Source of the DNA: JACCWM01 sp040393065
GTDB lineage: Bacteria > Myxococcota_A > Bradymonadia > Bradymonadales > Bradymonadaceae
DNA: 64,000 bases
Direction of reading: 5' to 3'
Assembly: GCA_040393065.1 (NCBI GenBank)
Contig: JBEBUW010000005.1
Span: 1 to 64,000, forward strand
Part shown: positions 43,070-50,586 of the stretch, in pieces
Numbering within the stretch: position 1 is the first letter of the stretch
How the letters are laid out: every line of letters begins with the position of its first letter
Position numbers and translations under genes: made by a program
The notes under the pieces: model-generated
Seen by the model: only the letters and a program-made list of their open reading frames with translations
The model's database searches: none
Told to the model about the DNA's origin: nothing

Positions 43070-44749
43070 ATGACGACGAAATCGTTGGACGAAGAAATCC
43101 GCGAGGCAAGGGCAAAGTGGGACGAGGAAGTTCTGCAGCCTTTGCTGAAGAAACATGGTGTGCGGCGTGACAGTTTTGCGCTGAGCGATGGCACGGAGCT
43201 CGACAGTTTGTACGGGCCGGAGCATCTGGAGAGCGTGGATTTTCTGCGTGATATTGGATTTCCGGGCGAGTATCCGTATACGCGCGGCGTGCAGCCGACG
43301 ATGTATCGCGGGCGGCTGTGGACGATGCGTCAGTATGCGGGGTTTGGTTCGGCCAAAGAATCGAATGAGCGCTATCGGTATCTGTTGAGCCAGGGCACGA
43401 CGGGTTTGTCGGTCGCGTTCGATTTGCCCACGCAGATGGGTTACGACTCGGATTCGGCGCGCGCGGCTGGTGAGGTGGGTAAGGTCGGCGTGGCGATCGA
43501 TTGTCTGGCGGACATGGAGGTTTTGCTCGACCAGATTCCGCTCGATAAGGTTTCGACGTCGATGACGATCAATTCCACGGCGTCGATTTTGCTCGGTCTG
43601 TATATTGCGGTCGGCGAAAAGAACGGTGTCGATCGCAAAAAATTACGCGGCACGATTCAAAACGATTTGCTCAAAGAATACATCGCGCGCGGCACGTATA
43701 TTTATCCGCCCCGGGCGAGTATGCGGATCATTACGGACATTTTTGAGTTTTGTCAGAGCGATGTGCCGCAGTGGAATACGGTCAGTATTTCGGGTTATCA
43801 CATCCGCGAGGCGGGCAGCACGGCTGCGCAGGAAGTGGGCTTTACGCTGGCCAATGGCATTGCGTACGTCGAGGCGGCGATCAAGGCCGGCTTGAATGTG
43901 GATGATTTTGCCGGGCGGCTGTCGTTTTTCTTCAATGTTCACAACAATTTTTTGGAAGAAGTTGCGAAATTCCGCGCGGCGCGTCGTTTGTGGGCGCGGA
44001 TTATGCGCGAGCGCTTTGGAGCGAAGAAAGAATCGAGTCTGCGTCTGCGTTTTCATTCGCAGACGGCGGGTTCGACGCTGACTGCGCAGCAGCCGCACGT
44101 CAATATTGTGCGGGTGGCTTTGCAGGCGATGGCTTCGGTGATGGGCGGAACGCAGTCGTTGCATACCAATGGTTGGGATGAGGCGTTGAGTTTACCGACG
44201 GCCGAGGCGGCGCGCATTGCGCTTCGCACGCAGCAGGTGATCGGGTATGAGTCGGGCGTAGCGGATTTTGTCGATCCGCTGGCTGGCAGTTATGCGGTCG
44301 AGGCGCTGACGGATCATATCGAAGCGGCAGCGCGCGATTATATCGCCCGGATCGATGAATTGGGCGGTGCTGTGCAGGCGATCGAGCAGGGATTTCAGCA
44401 GTCTGAAATTCAGGACGCGGCTTATCAGGCGCAGATTGCGATTGAGCGCGGCGAGGCGACGATTGTGGGCGTGAACGAATTTCAGAGCGAAGAATCGACG
44501 AAGGTGGAGATTCACCGTCTGGACCCGAGCGTGGAGACGGAACAAATTGAGCGGTTGCGCCAGTTCAAGGCGTCGCGCTCGATGGGTGCTGTGGAAGCTG
44601 CACGCAAAAGTCTGCAGGCAGCAGCGCGTGGCCAGGAAAACCTGATGCCGCATATCATTCACGCTGTGAAAGAAGGTGTTACGCTTGGCGAGGTTTCTGA
44701 TGATTTGCGCGATGTTTTCGGTCAGTACACCGAAAATGTCGTTTTTTGA
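43070..44749 (+). CDS. Methylmalonyl-CoA mutase large (alpha) fragment, lacking the B12 domain
   Basis: The TIM-barrel acyl-CoA part of methylmalonyl-CoA mutase (559 residues). YPYTRGVQPTMYRGRLWTMR and QYAGFGSAKESN form the substrate site, VAFDLPTQMGYDSDS follows, and SISGYHIREAGSTAAQE holds the catalytic histidine region. The protein ends at about residue 559, so the cobalamin-binding domain is missing and must be on a separate small subunit, as in other two-part mutases. It probably converts methylmalonyl-CoA and succinyl-CoA. The closely related isobutyryl- and ethylmalonyl-CoA mutases cannot be excluded. Confidence 0.88.
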   Translation: MTTKSLDEEIREARAKWDEEVLQPLLKKHGVRRDSFALSDGTELDSLYGPEHLESVDFLRDIGFPGEYPYTRGVQPTMYRGRLWTMRQYAGFGSAKESNERYRYLLSQGTTGLSVAFDLPTQMGYDSDSARAAGEVGKVGVAIDCLADMEVLLDQIPLDKVSTSMTINSTASILLGLYIAVGEKNGVDRKKLRGTIQNDLLKEYIARGTYIYPPRASMRIITDIFEFCQSDVPQWNTVSISGYHIREAGSTAAQEVGFTLANGIAYVEAAIKAGLNVDDFAGRLSFFFNVHNNFLEEVAKFRAARRLWARIMRERFGAKKESSLRLRFHSQTAGSTLTAQQPHVNIVRVALQAMASVMGGTQSLHTNGWDEALSLPTAEAARIALRTQQVIGYESGVADFVDPLAGSYAVEALTDHIEAAARDYIARIDELGGAVQAIEQGFQQSEIQDAAYQAQIAIERGEATIVGVNEFQSEESTKVEIHRLDPSVETEQIERLRQFKASRSMGAVEAARKSLQAAARGQENLMPHIIHAVKEGVTLGEVSDDLRDVFGQYTENVVF

Positions 44750-44908
44750 TCGTCGTTCGCTTTCTGGCCGATTTTGAAGTCCGCTTTTGGGGCGACCGAG
44801 TCGGCTGGAAGGTCGGGAAAATGACGGGTGCGCCAGCGTGAAAAGAAGTAATACAGAGTATAATCAATAAAATAGTAAATTGAGTAACAACGCTCAACCG
44901 AGGCAAGC

Positions 44909-46252
44909 ATGAGCGGTAAGATCGACGACGTACGTTTTCTTCGCAGCCGATTTGAAAAGGCTCTCGTATTGGAAAATCCTCATCCCAGCCTGGATGTGCT
45001 TTTGGAAGCGCAGGGCATTGCAGTGGAACGGTTGCCGGAGTCGGCAACGCAAAACGAGGACGAGGTAGTTCGTATTCTGGAGGAAGGGCAGCATGATCTG
45101 ATATTTAAGCGGAGTCGCTTTGAGATCAATGAACGTGTATTGAAGGCTTCTTCGAGGCTGGCGGCAGTGGTGCTGTGTTGCATTGGCGACGATTCGATCG
45201 ACAAGGAAGCCTGTGCGCGTGAGGGCGTTCTGGTGATGAACGATCCGATCAGCAATGGCCGTTCGGTGGTCGAGCTGGTTTTTGGCGAAATGATCCTGCT
45301 GGCGCGGCGTCTGTTTGATACGGCCACAAAAACGCAGGGCAATGTATGGACCAAGGATAGTCGGCAGCGCTACGAGTTGAAGGGCAAGACGATTTCGATC
45401 ATCGGGCTTGGCAATATCGGCAAGCAGGTTGCTCAGATGGCGGAAATGTTCGGGATGACCGTGTATTTCCATGATAACCGCGAAGTTGCCCGCGAGGTGG
45501 GCGTGGCGCTTGGCTGGACACCCTGCGCGACGATTGCCGAAGCGTTCCGGGTTGCGGATTTTGTGACGGTACATCTTTCGGCGGAAGACATCAGCGGTAA
45601 ATCGAACCGGAATTTGCTGAAATACGAGCATTTTTCGCAGTTTGGTGCGGAGCGTGAAGCGAACAGCCCGCGGATTTTCATCAATGCGGCGCGCGGGTTT
45701 TTGTTTGAACCGGAAGATTTAAAGCGCGCGGTGCGTGAGGGATTTGTGCGTAACGCGGCGATTGACGTGTTTCCGGAAGAGCCGGGTAGCTCGAGTGATG
45801 CCTGGCATAATCCGTATGCGGATACGCCGGAGGTCATTGCAACACCGCATATCGGCGCGGCGACTGAGGAGGCGCAGCCAAGAATTGCGCAGCATGTCGC
45901 CAATACGGCGCATTTGTTTAACATCCGTGGTGCTGTGCGCGACTGTATTTTCAGTCCGGGTCAGGTCATCAACGTGGATGTGGACGATGCGAACTATATT
46001 TTGACGGTCGTGCACAGCGATACGCGCGGTACGAAAAAGGCCGTGGCCGACGCGATTTTCGAAGCTGGGCTGAACAATATCAGTTCGAGCCATCGAGATT
46101 TTCCAAATTACGGGTTTGCCTACGATGTGAACGCGATCGACAAGCCGCTCAGCCAGGAGCAGTTGGTGACGCTGATCAGTTCGGCGCGCCGGATCAGTGG
46201 CGATCCGCATGCAATTCGCGCGATTCGCCAGATCAAGGTGGATCGCACGTAA
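44909..46252 (+). CDS. serA: D-3-phosphoglycerate dehydrogenase family (SerA)
   Basis: NAD-dependent 2-hydroxyacid dehydrogenase (447 residues), the first enzyme of serine synthesis if it is SerA. The Rossmann motif is GLGNIGKQVAQMA; catalytic residues are the Arg in INAARGFLF, the Glu in DVFPEEPG and the His in TPHIGAAT. About 100 residues at the C-terminus (QVINVDVDDANYILTVVHSD onward) look like an ACT-type regulatory domain. The gene stands alone and is followed by a strong terminator. A related 2-hydroxyacid dehydrogenase is the main alternative. Confidence 0.85.
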   Translation: MSGKIDDVRFLRSRFEKALVLENPHPSLDVLLEAQGIAVERLPESATQNEDEVVRILEEGQHDLIFKRSRFEINERVLKASSRLAAVVLCCIGDDSIDKEACAREGVLVMNDPISNGRSVVELVFGEMILLARRLFDTATKTQGNVWTKDSRQRYELKGKTISIIGLGNIGKQVAQMAEMFGMTVYFHDNREVAREVGVALGWTPCATIAEAFRVADFVTVHLSAEDISGKSNRNLLKYEHFSQFGAEREANSPRIFINAARGFLFEPEDLKRAVREGFVRNAAIDVFPEEPGSSSDAWHNPYADTPEVIATPHIGAATEEAQPRIAQHVANTAHLFNIRGAVRDCIFSPGQVINVDVDDANYILTVVHSDTRGTKKAVADAIFEAGLNNISSSHRDFPNYGFAYDVNAIDKPLSQEQLVTLISSARRISGDPHAIRAIRQIKVDRT

Positions 46253-46291
46253 AATCGGGCGCGCGCATCGAATTTTCAGGCAAATTCTGCA

Positions 46292-46349
46292 AATAAAATA
46301 AACAGGCTGTGACTGCTTTTTTAAGAAGTAGTCACAGCCTGTTTTATTT
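46292..46349. terminator. Bidirectional terminator between serA and the T2SF-like gene
   Basis: AAACAGGCTGTGACT and AGTCACAGCCTGTTT form a long stem that extends into A/T-rich arms (AAATAAAA and TTTTATTT). It lies between two convergent genes and should work both ways. Confidence 0.9.
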
Positions 46350-46383
46350 GGCAAAGAGCTAATTCATCAAAAGATGAAATGGA

Positions 46384-47439
46384 TCAGGACGGGAAAAGCT
46401 CCATTTTGAGGAGTGTGAACATCAGGCTGCTGATCACGAAAATCACGATCACGAAGCGTGCAACGTAGAGAAACGCGGCCATCATGCGTTGAAAACTCTC
46501 GTAGCTGAATTCTTCATAGCGTATGGCCAGCCATTCGAGGCGTTCTTCCAGCTTTCCGGTTTCTTCGCCGATATCAATATTTTCGATGACATCGGTGGGA
46601 ATGGTTTTGATGGAGTAAAGCGCATGCGAGAGTGTGGAGCCTTGCTCGATCAGATCCTGAGCGCGGCGAATATTGCCGCGGATGCTGGGGGCGTTGGCAG
46701 CTTCTCCGGCGAGTTCGAGACTTTTGTAGACGGTCATACCGCTGGCGATGGATTGGCGGATGTAGAGGCAAAAGAGCGAGATCGCGTACAGGTTTCCGGA
46801 TGTGCTGATGATGGGGATCCGCAGAAAAATGCGATGCAGAAGGCTGCGCATCGGCATATCAACCGGTAGGTTGAGGGAGGTGAAGGCGATGGACAGGCAG
46901 ACGACGACAAAGATCAGCGATTCGATGCCGGCGCGCAGCATGATATCGCTTACCTGACTCCAGGTGTCGTCCTGAAAGGCGAGTTGTGTGAAGTCGGCGG
47001 AGAAGAGTCCACGGGCGACGATCATGCCGAGGATGAAGAGGATCATGGGTTCGACGAGTGCAAACAGGAATTTCTTTTTGCGCTCGTGTCGCTGGCCGTA
47101 GATTTTGGCGAGTTGGCGGAATGTGCCGGGGAGTTCGCCCTGTTGTTCGGAGACGAGAATTAGTTTTCGTGCGCTGGTGTCGAGGATTCCGTAGCGTGCG
47201 AAGGCTTCACCGAGCATGTCGCCGTGTTCGAGCAGGGCTGTGCGCAGTCGATTCAGGACGCGCTTGTCGCCTCCCTGTCTTTCGAGCATGCTGAGAATAC
47301 GTGCGTATCCTACGCCGGAGCCCAGGCCATCGGCAAAAAGCAAGCAGAGTGCCTGGGCATCGCTATCGGTCATATAGGTCGACCGTTCACGCACAACAGG
47401 TCCGCGACCGTCAGCAAGAGGAGAAGAAAAATTAGCCAT
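46384..47439 (-). CDS. T2SF/PilC-like inner membrane protein
   Basis: A 351-residue protein with two T2SF-type domains: LCLLFADGLGSGVGYARILSM at the N-terminal side and LYIRQSIASGMTVYKSLELA in the second half, each followed by hydrophobic helices (near 130-145, 185-200 and 325-345). The fold belongs to the platform protein of type II secretion and type IV pili (GspF/PilC). No secretin, ATPase or pilin gene lies beside it, so the system it serves is unknown. The start has no strong alternative nearby. Confidence 0.75.
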   Translation of the reverse strand: MANFSSPLADGRGPVVRERSTYMTDSDAQALCLLFADGLGSGVGYARILSMLERQGGDKRVLNRLRTALLEHGDMLGEAFARYGILDTSARKLILVSEQQGELPGTFRQLAKIYGQRHERKKKFLFALVEPMILFILGMIVARGLFSADFTQLAFQDDTWSQVSDIMLRAGIESLIFVVVCLSIAFTSLNLPVDMPMRSLLHRIFLRIPIISTSGNLYAISLFCLYIRQSIASGMTVYKSLELAGEAANAPSIRGNIRRAQDLIEQGSTLSHALYSIKTIPTDVIENIDIGEETGKLEERLEWLAIRYEEFSYESFQRMMAAFLYVARFVIVIFVISSLMFTLLKMELFPS

Positions 47440-47565
47440 GAGGGTTCCAGGAGCGTGATCGAAAAAGGAGTGCTCGAGATGTTTACGTTATCCTAAAGCG
47501 TGATTACGTACACATCGGAAATGATGTGAATCACTATCATGCAACTTTATCATGAGGGAAATGCG

Positions 47566-48168
47566 ATGCTTTCGAAACAGGAAAAGATGCTCGGTTTGAT
47601 GAAAGAGATCCTGCAGGAAGAGTACATGCATCTGGTGGTTGAGTCGTATATGTTGCATGAGAACTTTTCGGAAAACACCTGTCATATCGAGTGCGTTTTG
47701 CGCAATGCGGACGGGACGCACTTTTCGGTTACCGGACGTGGCGTGGGCACGATCGATGCGCTTTTTGATGGCTTGCGCACAACACTTGCCGGTGAATTTC
47801 CGTCTCTGAACTCGATTTCGTTTTCGCAGTTTACGATTCAGGGTTTGTTGTCGAGCAGCGATGTTCCCGGCTCCACAACGAGCGCCGAGGCCGAGGCGAC
47901 GGTGGGCGTGACCAATAACAAGGGGCGCGAGTTTATTTTTCGCAGCAAGCAGCCCTCGATCAGCCGTGCGGGGATTCAGGCTACGGTGGAAGCTGCCGAG
48001 TATTTTGTGAACAGCGAGCGAACATATGTCAAACTTCACAAGATTCTGGAGCATTATCGCCAGGAAGGTCGCACAGATCTGGTGGAGAAATACACCGATT
48101 TGATGACGCAAGTGGTGCGCAATACATCGTATAGCGAAGTTGTCGAGCGCATTCGGCGTTCTATGTGA
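47566..48168 (+). CDS. Standalone LeuA dimerisation/regulatory-like domain protein
   Basis: A 200-residue protein that resembles the C-terminal regulatory domain of 2-isopropylmalate and citramalate synthases, without the catalytic TIM barrel. Family-like segments are FSVTGRGVGTIDALFDGLR, FTIQGLLSS and the repeat near GREFIFRSKQPSISRAGIQA with VEAAEYFVNSE. In the full enzymes this part binds the feedback inhibitor. The ATG at 47566 has GAGGGA 7 bases upstream; an earlier in-frame ATG at 47539 lacks a site. A role in sensing an amino acid is inference; the gene is alone. Confidence 0.6.
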   Translation: MLSKQEKMLGLMKEILQEEYMHLVVESYMLHENFSENTCHIECVLRNADGTHFSVTGRGVGTIDALFDGLRTTLAGEFPSLNSISFSQFTIQGLLSSSDVPGSTTSAEAEATVGVTNNKGREFIFRSKQPSISRAGIQATVEAAEYFVNSERTYVKLHKILEHYRQEGRTDLVEKYTDLMTQVVRNTSYSEVVERIRRSM

Positions 48169-48914
48169 ACTATGGAAAAATGTGAAGTTTTGAGAAGGAG
48201 GACGCTTGTGCTGCTGGCTGCAAAGCATCGTGGAATCCGCGCGGAAAAATGTGTTTAGTTTCAAAAACGGTCGGTCCTGCACGCTGCGCTTTTGAAGGGT
48301 GTGCGCGTTCCTAAAGCGTATGGCGAGGCCGGCAGGGGCGCAGTGCGCTGAAAAAATTACAACTTCTCGGATTATTGAATACGGACGTTGCGTTTCTTTG
48401 TGGGGAGCTATATGATCGAGTTTCGGGTAGCGCTGTAGTCTGAGCCGCCCTGCTGGTTCTTCTTGATGGAATCAATACCTTCAGAATAGACGGTCCCTAG
48501 TCCCTCCAGGATATTTGAAAATGGCGGTGTTTCCGTTCTCCGGGCAGCAGGCCTGTTAGAGATGAATTCCCTGATGGGGAGTCCTACGGAAAATATTGAA
48601 AATATCTTACGTCAGTATCGACCACACTTTGTGAGCAGATTCAAAGTGGTGGCGTAGTTACGGGTGGGCGGACAACCCGAATCATGAATATGACAATGAA
48701 AATGCCTGTGATCGTGCAAATCAACCGTATTTTTTTGGCGAATAGCGCATAAAAAGCAGGTGAGGCCGATTTGGGTGGGCATAATTTGCCAGGAGTGCGC
48801 AGGTACACCCATCCAATGCTGTTGTTAATCACCGAGTGTTGCGCGTTGTGAGAAACGCGTTGGCCCGGACAGTATGGTATGGAAATGCCACCGCTCGAAA
48901 AAATTGAGGAGACA
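48169..48914. other. Long intergenic region, no gene seen
   Basis: About 745 bases. The open frames here (for example on the reverse strand at 48612-48832) have no coding-like pattern or site. A short hairpin CGGGT-GGGCGGACA-ACCCG lies near 48661-48679. I compared parts of it from memory with 6S, RNase P and tmRNA motifs and saw no match, so a non-coding RNA is possible but unsupported. It must contain the promoter of the next gene. Confidence 0.45.
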
Positions 48915-49829
48915 ATGAGCGAAGAAACTCACGAAGATAAGAATGCAGTGGACGTCGAAGGCCAGAGCAAGCCTCGCCGCCGTCGTCGTCGTAGCCGAAA
49001 TGCCGAAGGGGGAAGCGCCGAGCAGAATGCGACGTCTCAGGCGAATGCTTCCGCGTCGGAGGATGCTCCCAGGGCAGCTGCAGCATCATCGCCCGACGCG
49101 AAGTCTGGTGGCGAACAGCAGCAGGCAGCCGGACAGGCGGGCGAGGAAGGGGCGACCAAGAGCAAGCGTCGTCGTCGCCGCAAATCTCGCTCCAAGCGTC
49201 AGGCTGAACAGCAGGCTTCGGGTGATGGCAAACAGCAGGAAGCAAAAAAGGGAGGCGGTCAGCAGCAAGGCGGCTCCCATCGCTCTCAGTCGCAGCAGAA
49301 TCGGCCCAAGCAGCAGGCACCGCGCCAGCGGCCCAAGCCTCCGCCGCAGGAGCATGTCTACAGGCCGCTGACGCCGGAGAGTAAATTTGGTGGCCGTGAG
49401 CCGCTGGTAAGTCCGGATTTTGAGGAAGAGCGCTCCAACGAGCCGCTTGCGTTGACGCCGTTTGAATTGTTCTGCGCTTATCATCTCGGTATTTCCGACG
49501 ATAACCGTTATCGGCCGCCCAACATCCGTGAAGTTGCTCGCCGATTTGACGTTTCGCAAGGCGAAATTGAGCAGGCGCTGAAGCGTTTTGGGCTTGATCG
49601 CGACGCTGTGCGAAAGATCGGTTACGATATGTCGCTGGCCCAGCTCGATATGCAGGTTGCGCCGGAAGGGATCGACAAACGTGAGCTTGCGAAGGTGCTT
49701 TTCAGCGAGCTGGTCGAGATGTCGCCGGCCGTGCAGCAGGGCGTTGCAATGGCCGAGAAACTGGCAGAGGCTGCTGCGCAAGAGCAGGCAAACGCGCAGA
49801 TTGCAGAAGAGCAGCGTGTCGAAGATTGA
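48915..49829 (+). CDS. Arginine-rich low-complexity protein with a C-terminal domain, unknown function
   Basis: A 304-residue protein. The N-terminal half is low complexity, with arginine runs (RRRRRR near residue 21 and KRRRRRKSRSKRQ later) in Gln/Ala/Ser-rich sequence, as seen in RNA- or nucleic-acid-binding tails. The last 150 residues are a globular helical domain (FELFCAYHLGISDDNRYRPP, REVARRFDVSQGEIEQAL). I do not recognise it. The ATG at 48915 follows GAGGAGAC; the frame is open from 48879. The helix pattern REVARRFDVSQGEIEQALKR looks like a helix-turn-helix, so binding to DNA or RNA is possible. Confidence 0.7.
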   Translation: MSEETHEDKNAVDVEGQSKPRRRRRRSRNAEGGSAEQNATSQANASASEDAPRAAAASSPDAKSGGEQQQAAGQAGEEGATKSKRRRRRKSRSKRQAEQQASGDGKQQEAKKGGGQQQGGSHRSQSQQNRPKQQAPRQRPKPPPQEHVYRPLTPESKFGGREPLVSPDFEEERSNEPLALTPFELFCAYHLGISDDNRYRPPNIREVARRFDVSQGEIEQALKRFGLDRDAVRKIGYDMSLAQLDMQVAPEGIDKRELAKVLFSELVEMSPAVQQGVAMAEKLAEAAAQEQANAQIAEEQRVED

Positions 49830-50004
49830 GCCTTTGTTTTTTAAACACACTGTCCTGATTATTGTCTAAAATCATTCATCAGTAGTGCGTGGAGCGTGCT
49901 TGACATGCGGCTTGCACCCTCATTAACGTATGCCGAACATCGCGCTGTCGGATGATGTGATCTAGAACCCGGGTAGAATTATTTTTACGATTGAGGAGCT
50001 TTGC

Positions 50005-50484
50005 ATGGCAGACAGCCAGGATGGTGCTGAAAAGGTCGGACTCAGTGATATTGCGCCGGAAGATTATCCGTTTGGAGATCCCGCAAGCCGGGAACGGCCG
50101 CTGATCCTTGTGGCAGATGATGACAGTGAGCTGCGCTCCATGCTCAAAGCGCATTTTGGTACCAAGGATTGTGATGTAATCGAAGCGATCGACGGTGCAG
50201 ATACGCTTGAGAAAATCCTGGTTCATCATCCGAATCTGGTGGTGCTTGACGTGATGATGCCGGAGCTTACGGGCTGGGAAATTTGCAAATACGTCAAGGA
50301 ACGTGGTGATATGTTTGCGCATACCGGCATTTTGATGCTGACCGGCATCGGCGCTCTGAACAATGAGCTCACTTCGCCGTTGTTCGGTGCGGATGATTAT
50401 ATCGATAAGCCCTTTGAATTTGGTGAGTTTGAATACAAAGTGCGCAAGGTATTGTCGGAAAAGAAAACGGCTGCAAATTACTGA
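50005..50484 (+). CDS. Orphan response regulator (receiver domain only)
   Basis: A single-domain response regulator (159 residues). The receiver spans about residues 32-150, with the acidic pair in ILVADDDSE, the phosphoacceptor Asp in LVVLDVMMPELTGW, the conserved Thr in LMLTGIG and Lys-Pro in IDKPFEFGEF. A hydrophilic N-terminal extension of 30 residues precedes it. There is no output domain, so it acts by protein contact. No kinase is adjacent. Confidence 0.9.
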   Translation: MADSQDGAEKVGLSDIAPEDYPFGDPASRERPLILVADDDSELRSMLKAHFGTKDCDVIEAIDGADTLEKILVHHPNLVVLDVMMPELTGWEICKYVKERGDMFAHTGILMLTGIGALNNELTSPLFGADDYIDKPFEFGEFEYKVRKVLSEKKTAANY

Positions 50485-50542
50485 AATTACGCAGTAATTG
50501 TACAGCCGGTGACTTTACGGAAGTCGTTGTCGCAGATTGAAA

Positions 50543-50586
50543 GCTACTCGAGAAGCTGGGTTTACAGCGTATCGAGTAGCTTTTTT
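50543..50586 (+). terminator. Terminator after the response regulator gene, loop contains the convergent stop codon
   Basis: GCTACTCGA and TCGAGTAGC pair (9 bp) and are followed by six T. The 20-base loop contains the stop codon of the convergent FHA gene. Confidence 0.8.

Noticed and set aside
48340..48600. 6S RNA, RNase P RNA or tmRNA in the intergenic region
   Set aside because: I found none of the diagnostic conserved motifs by eye; only Rfam/Infernal could decide.
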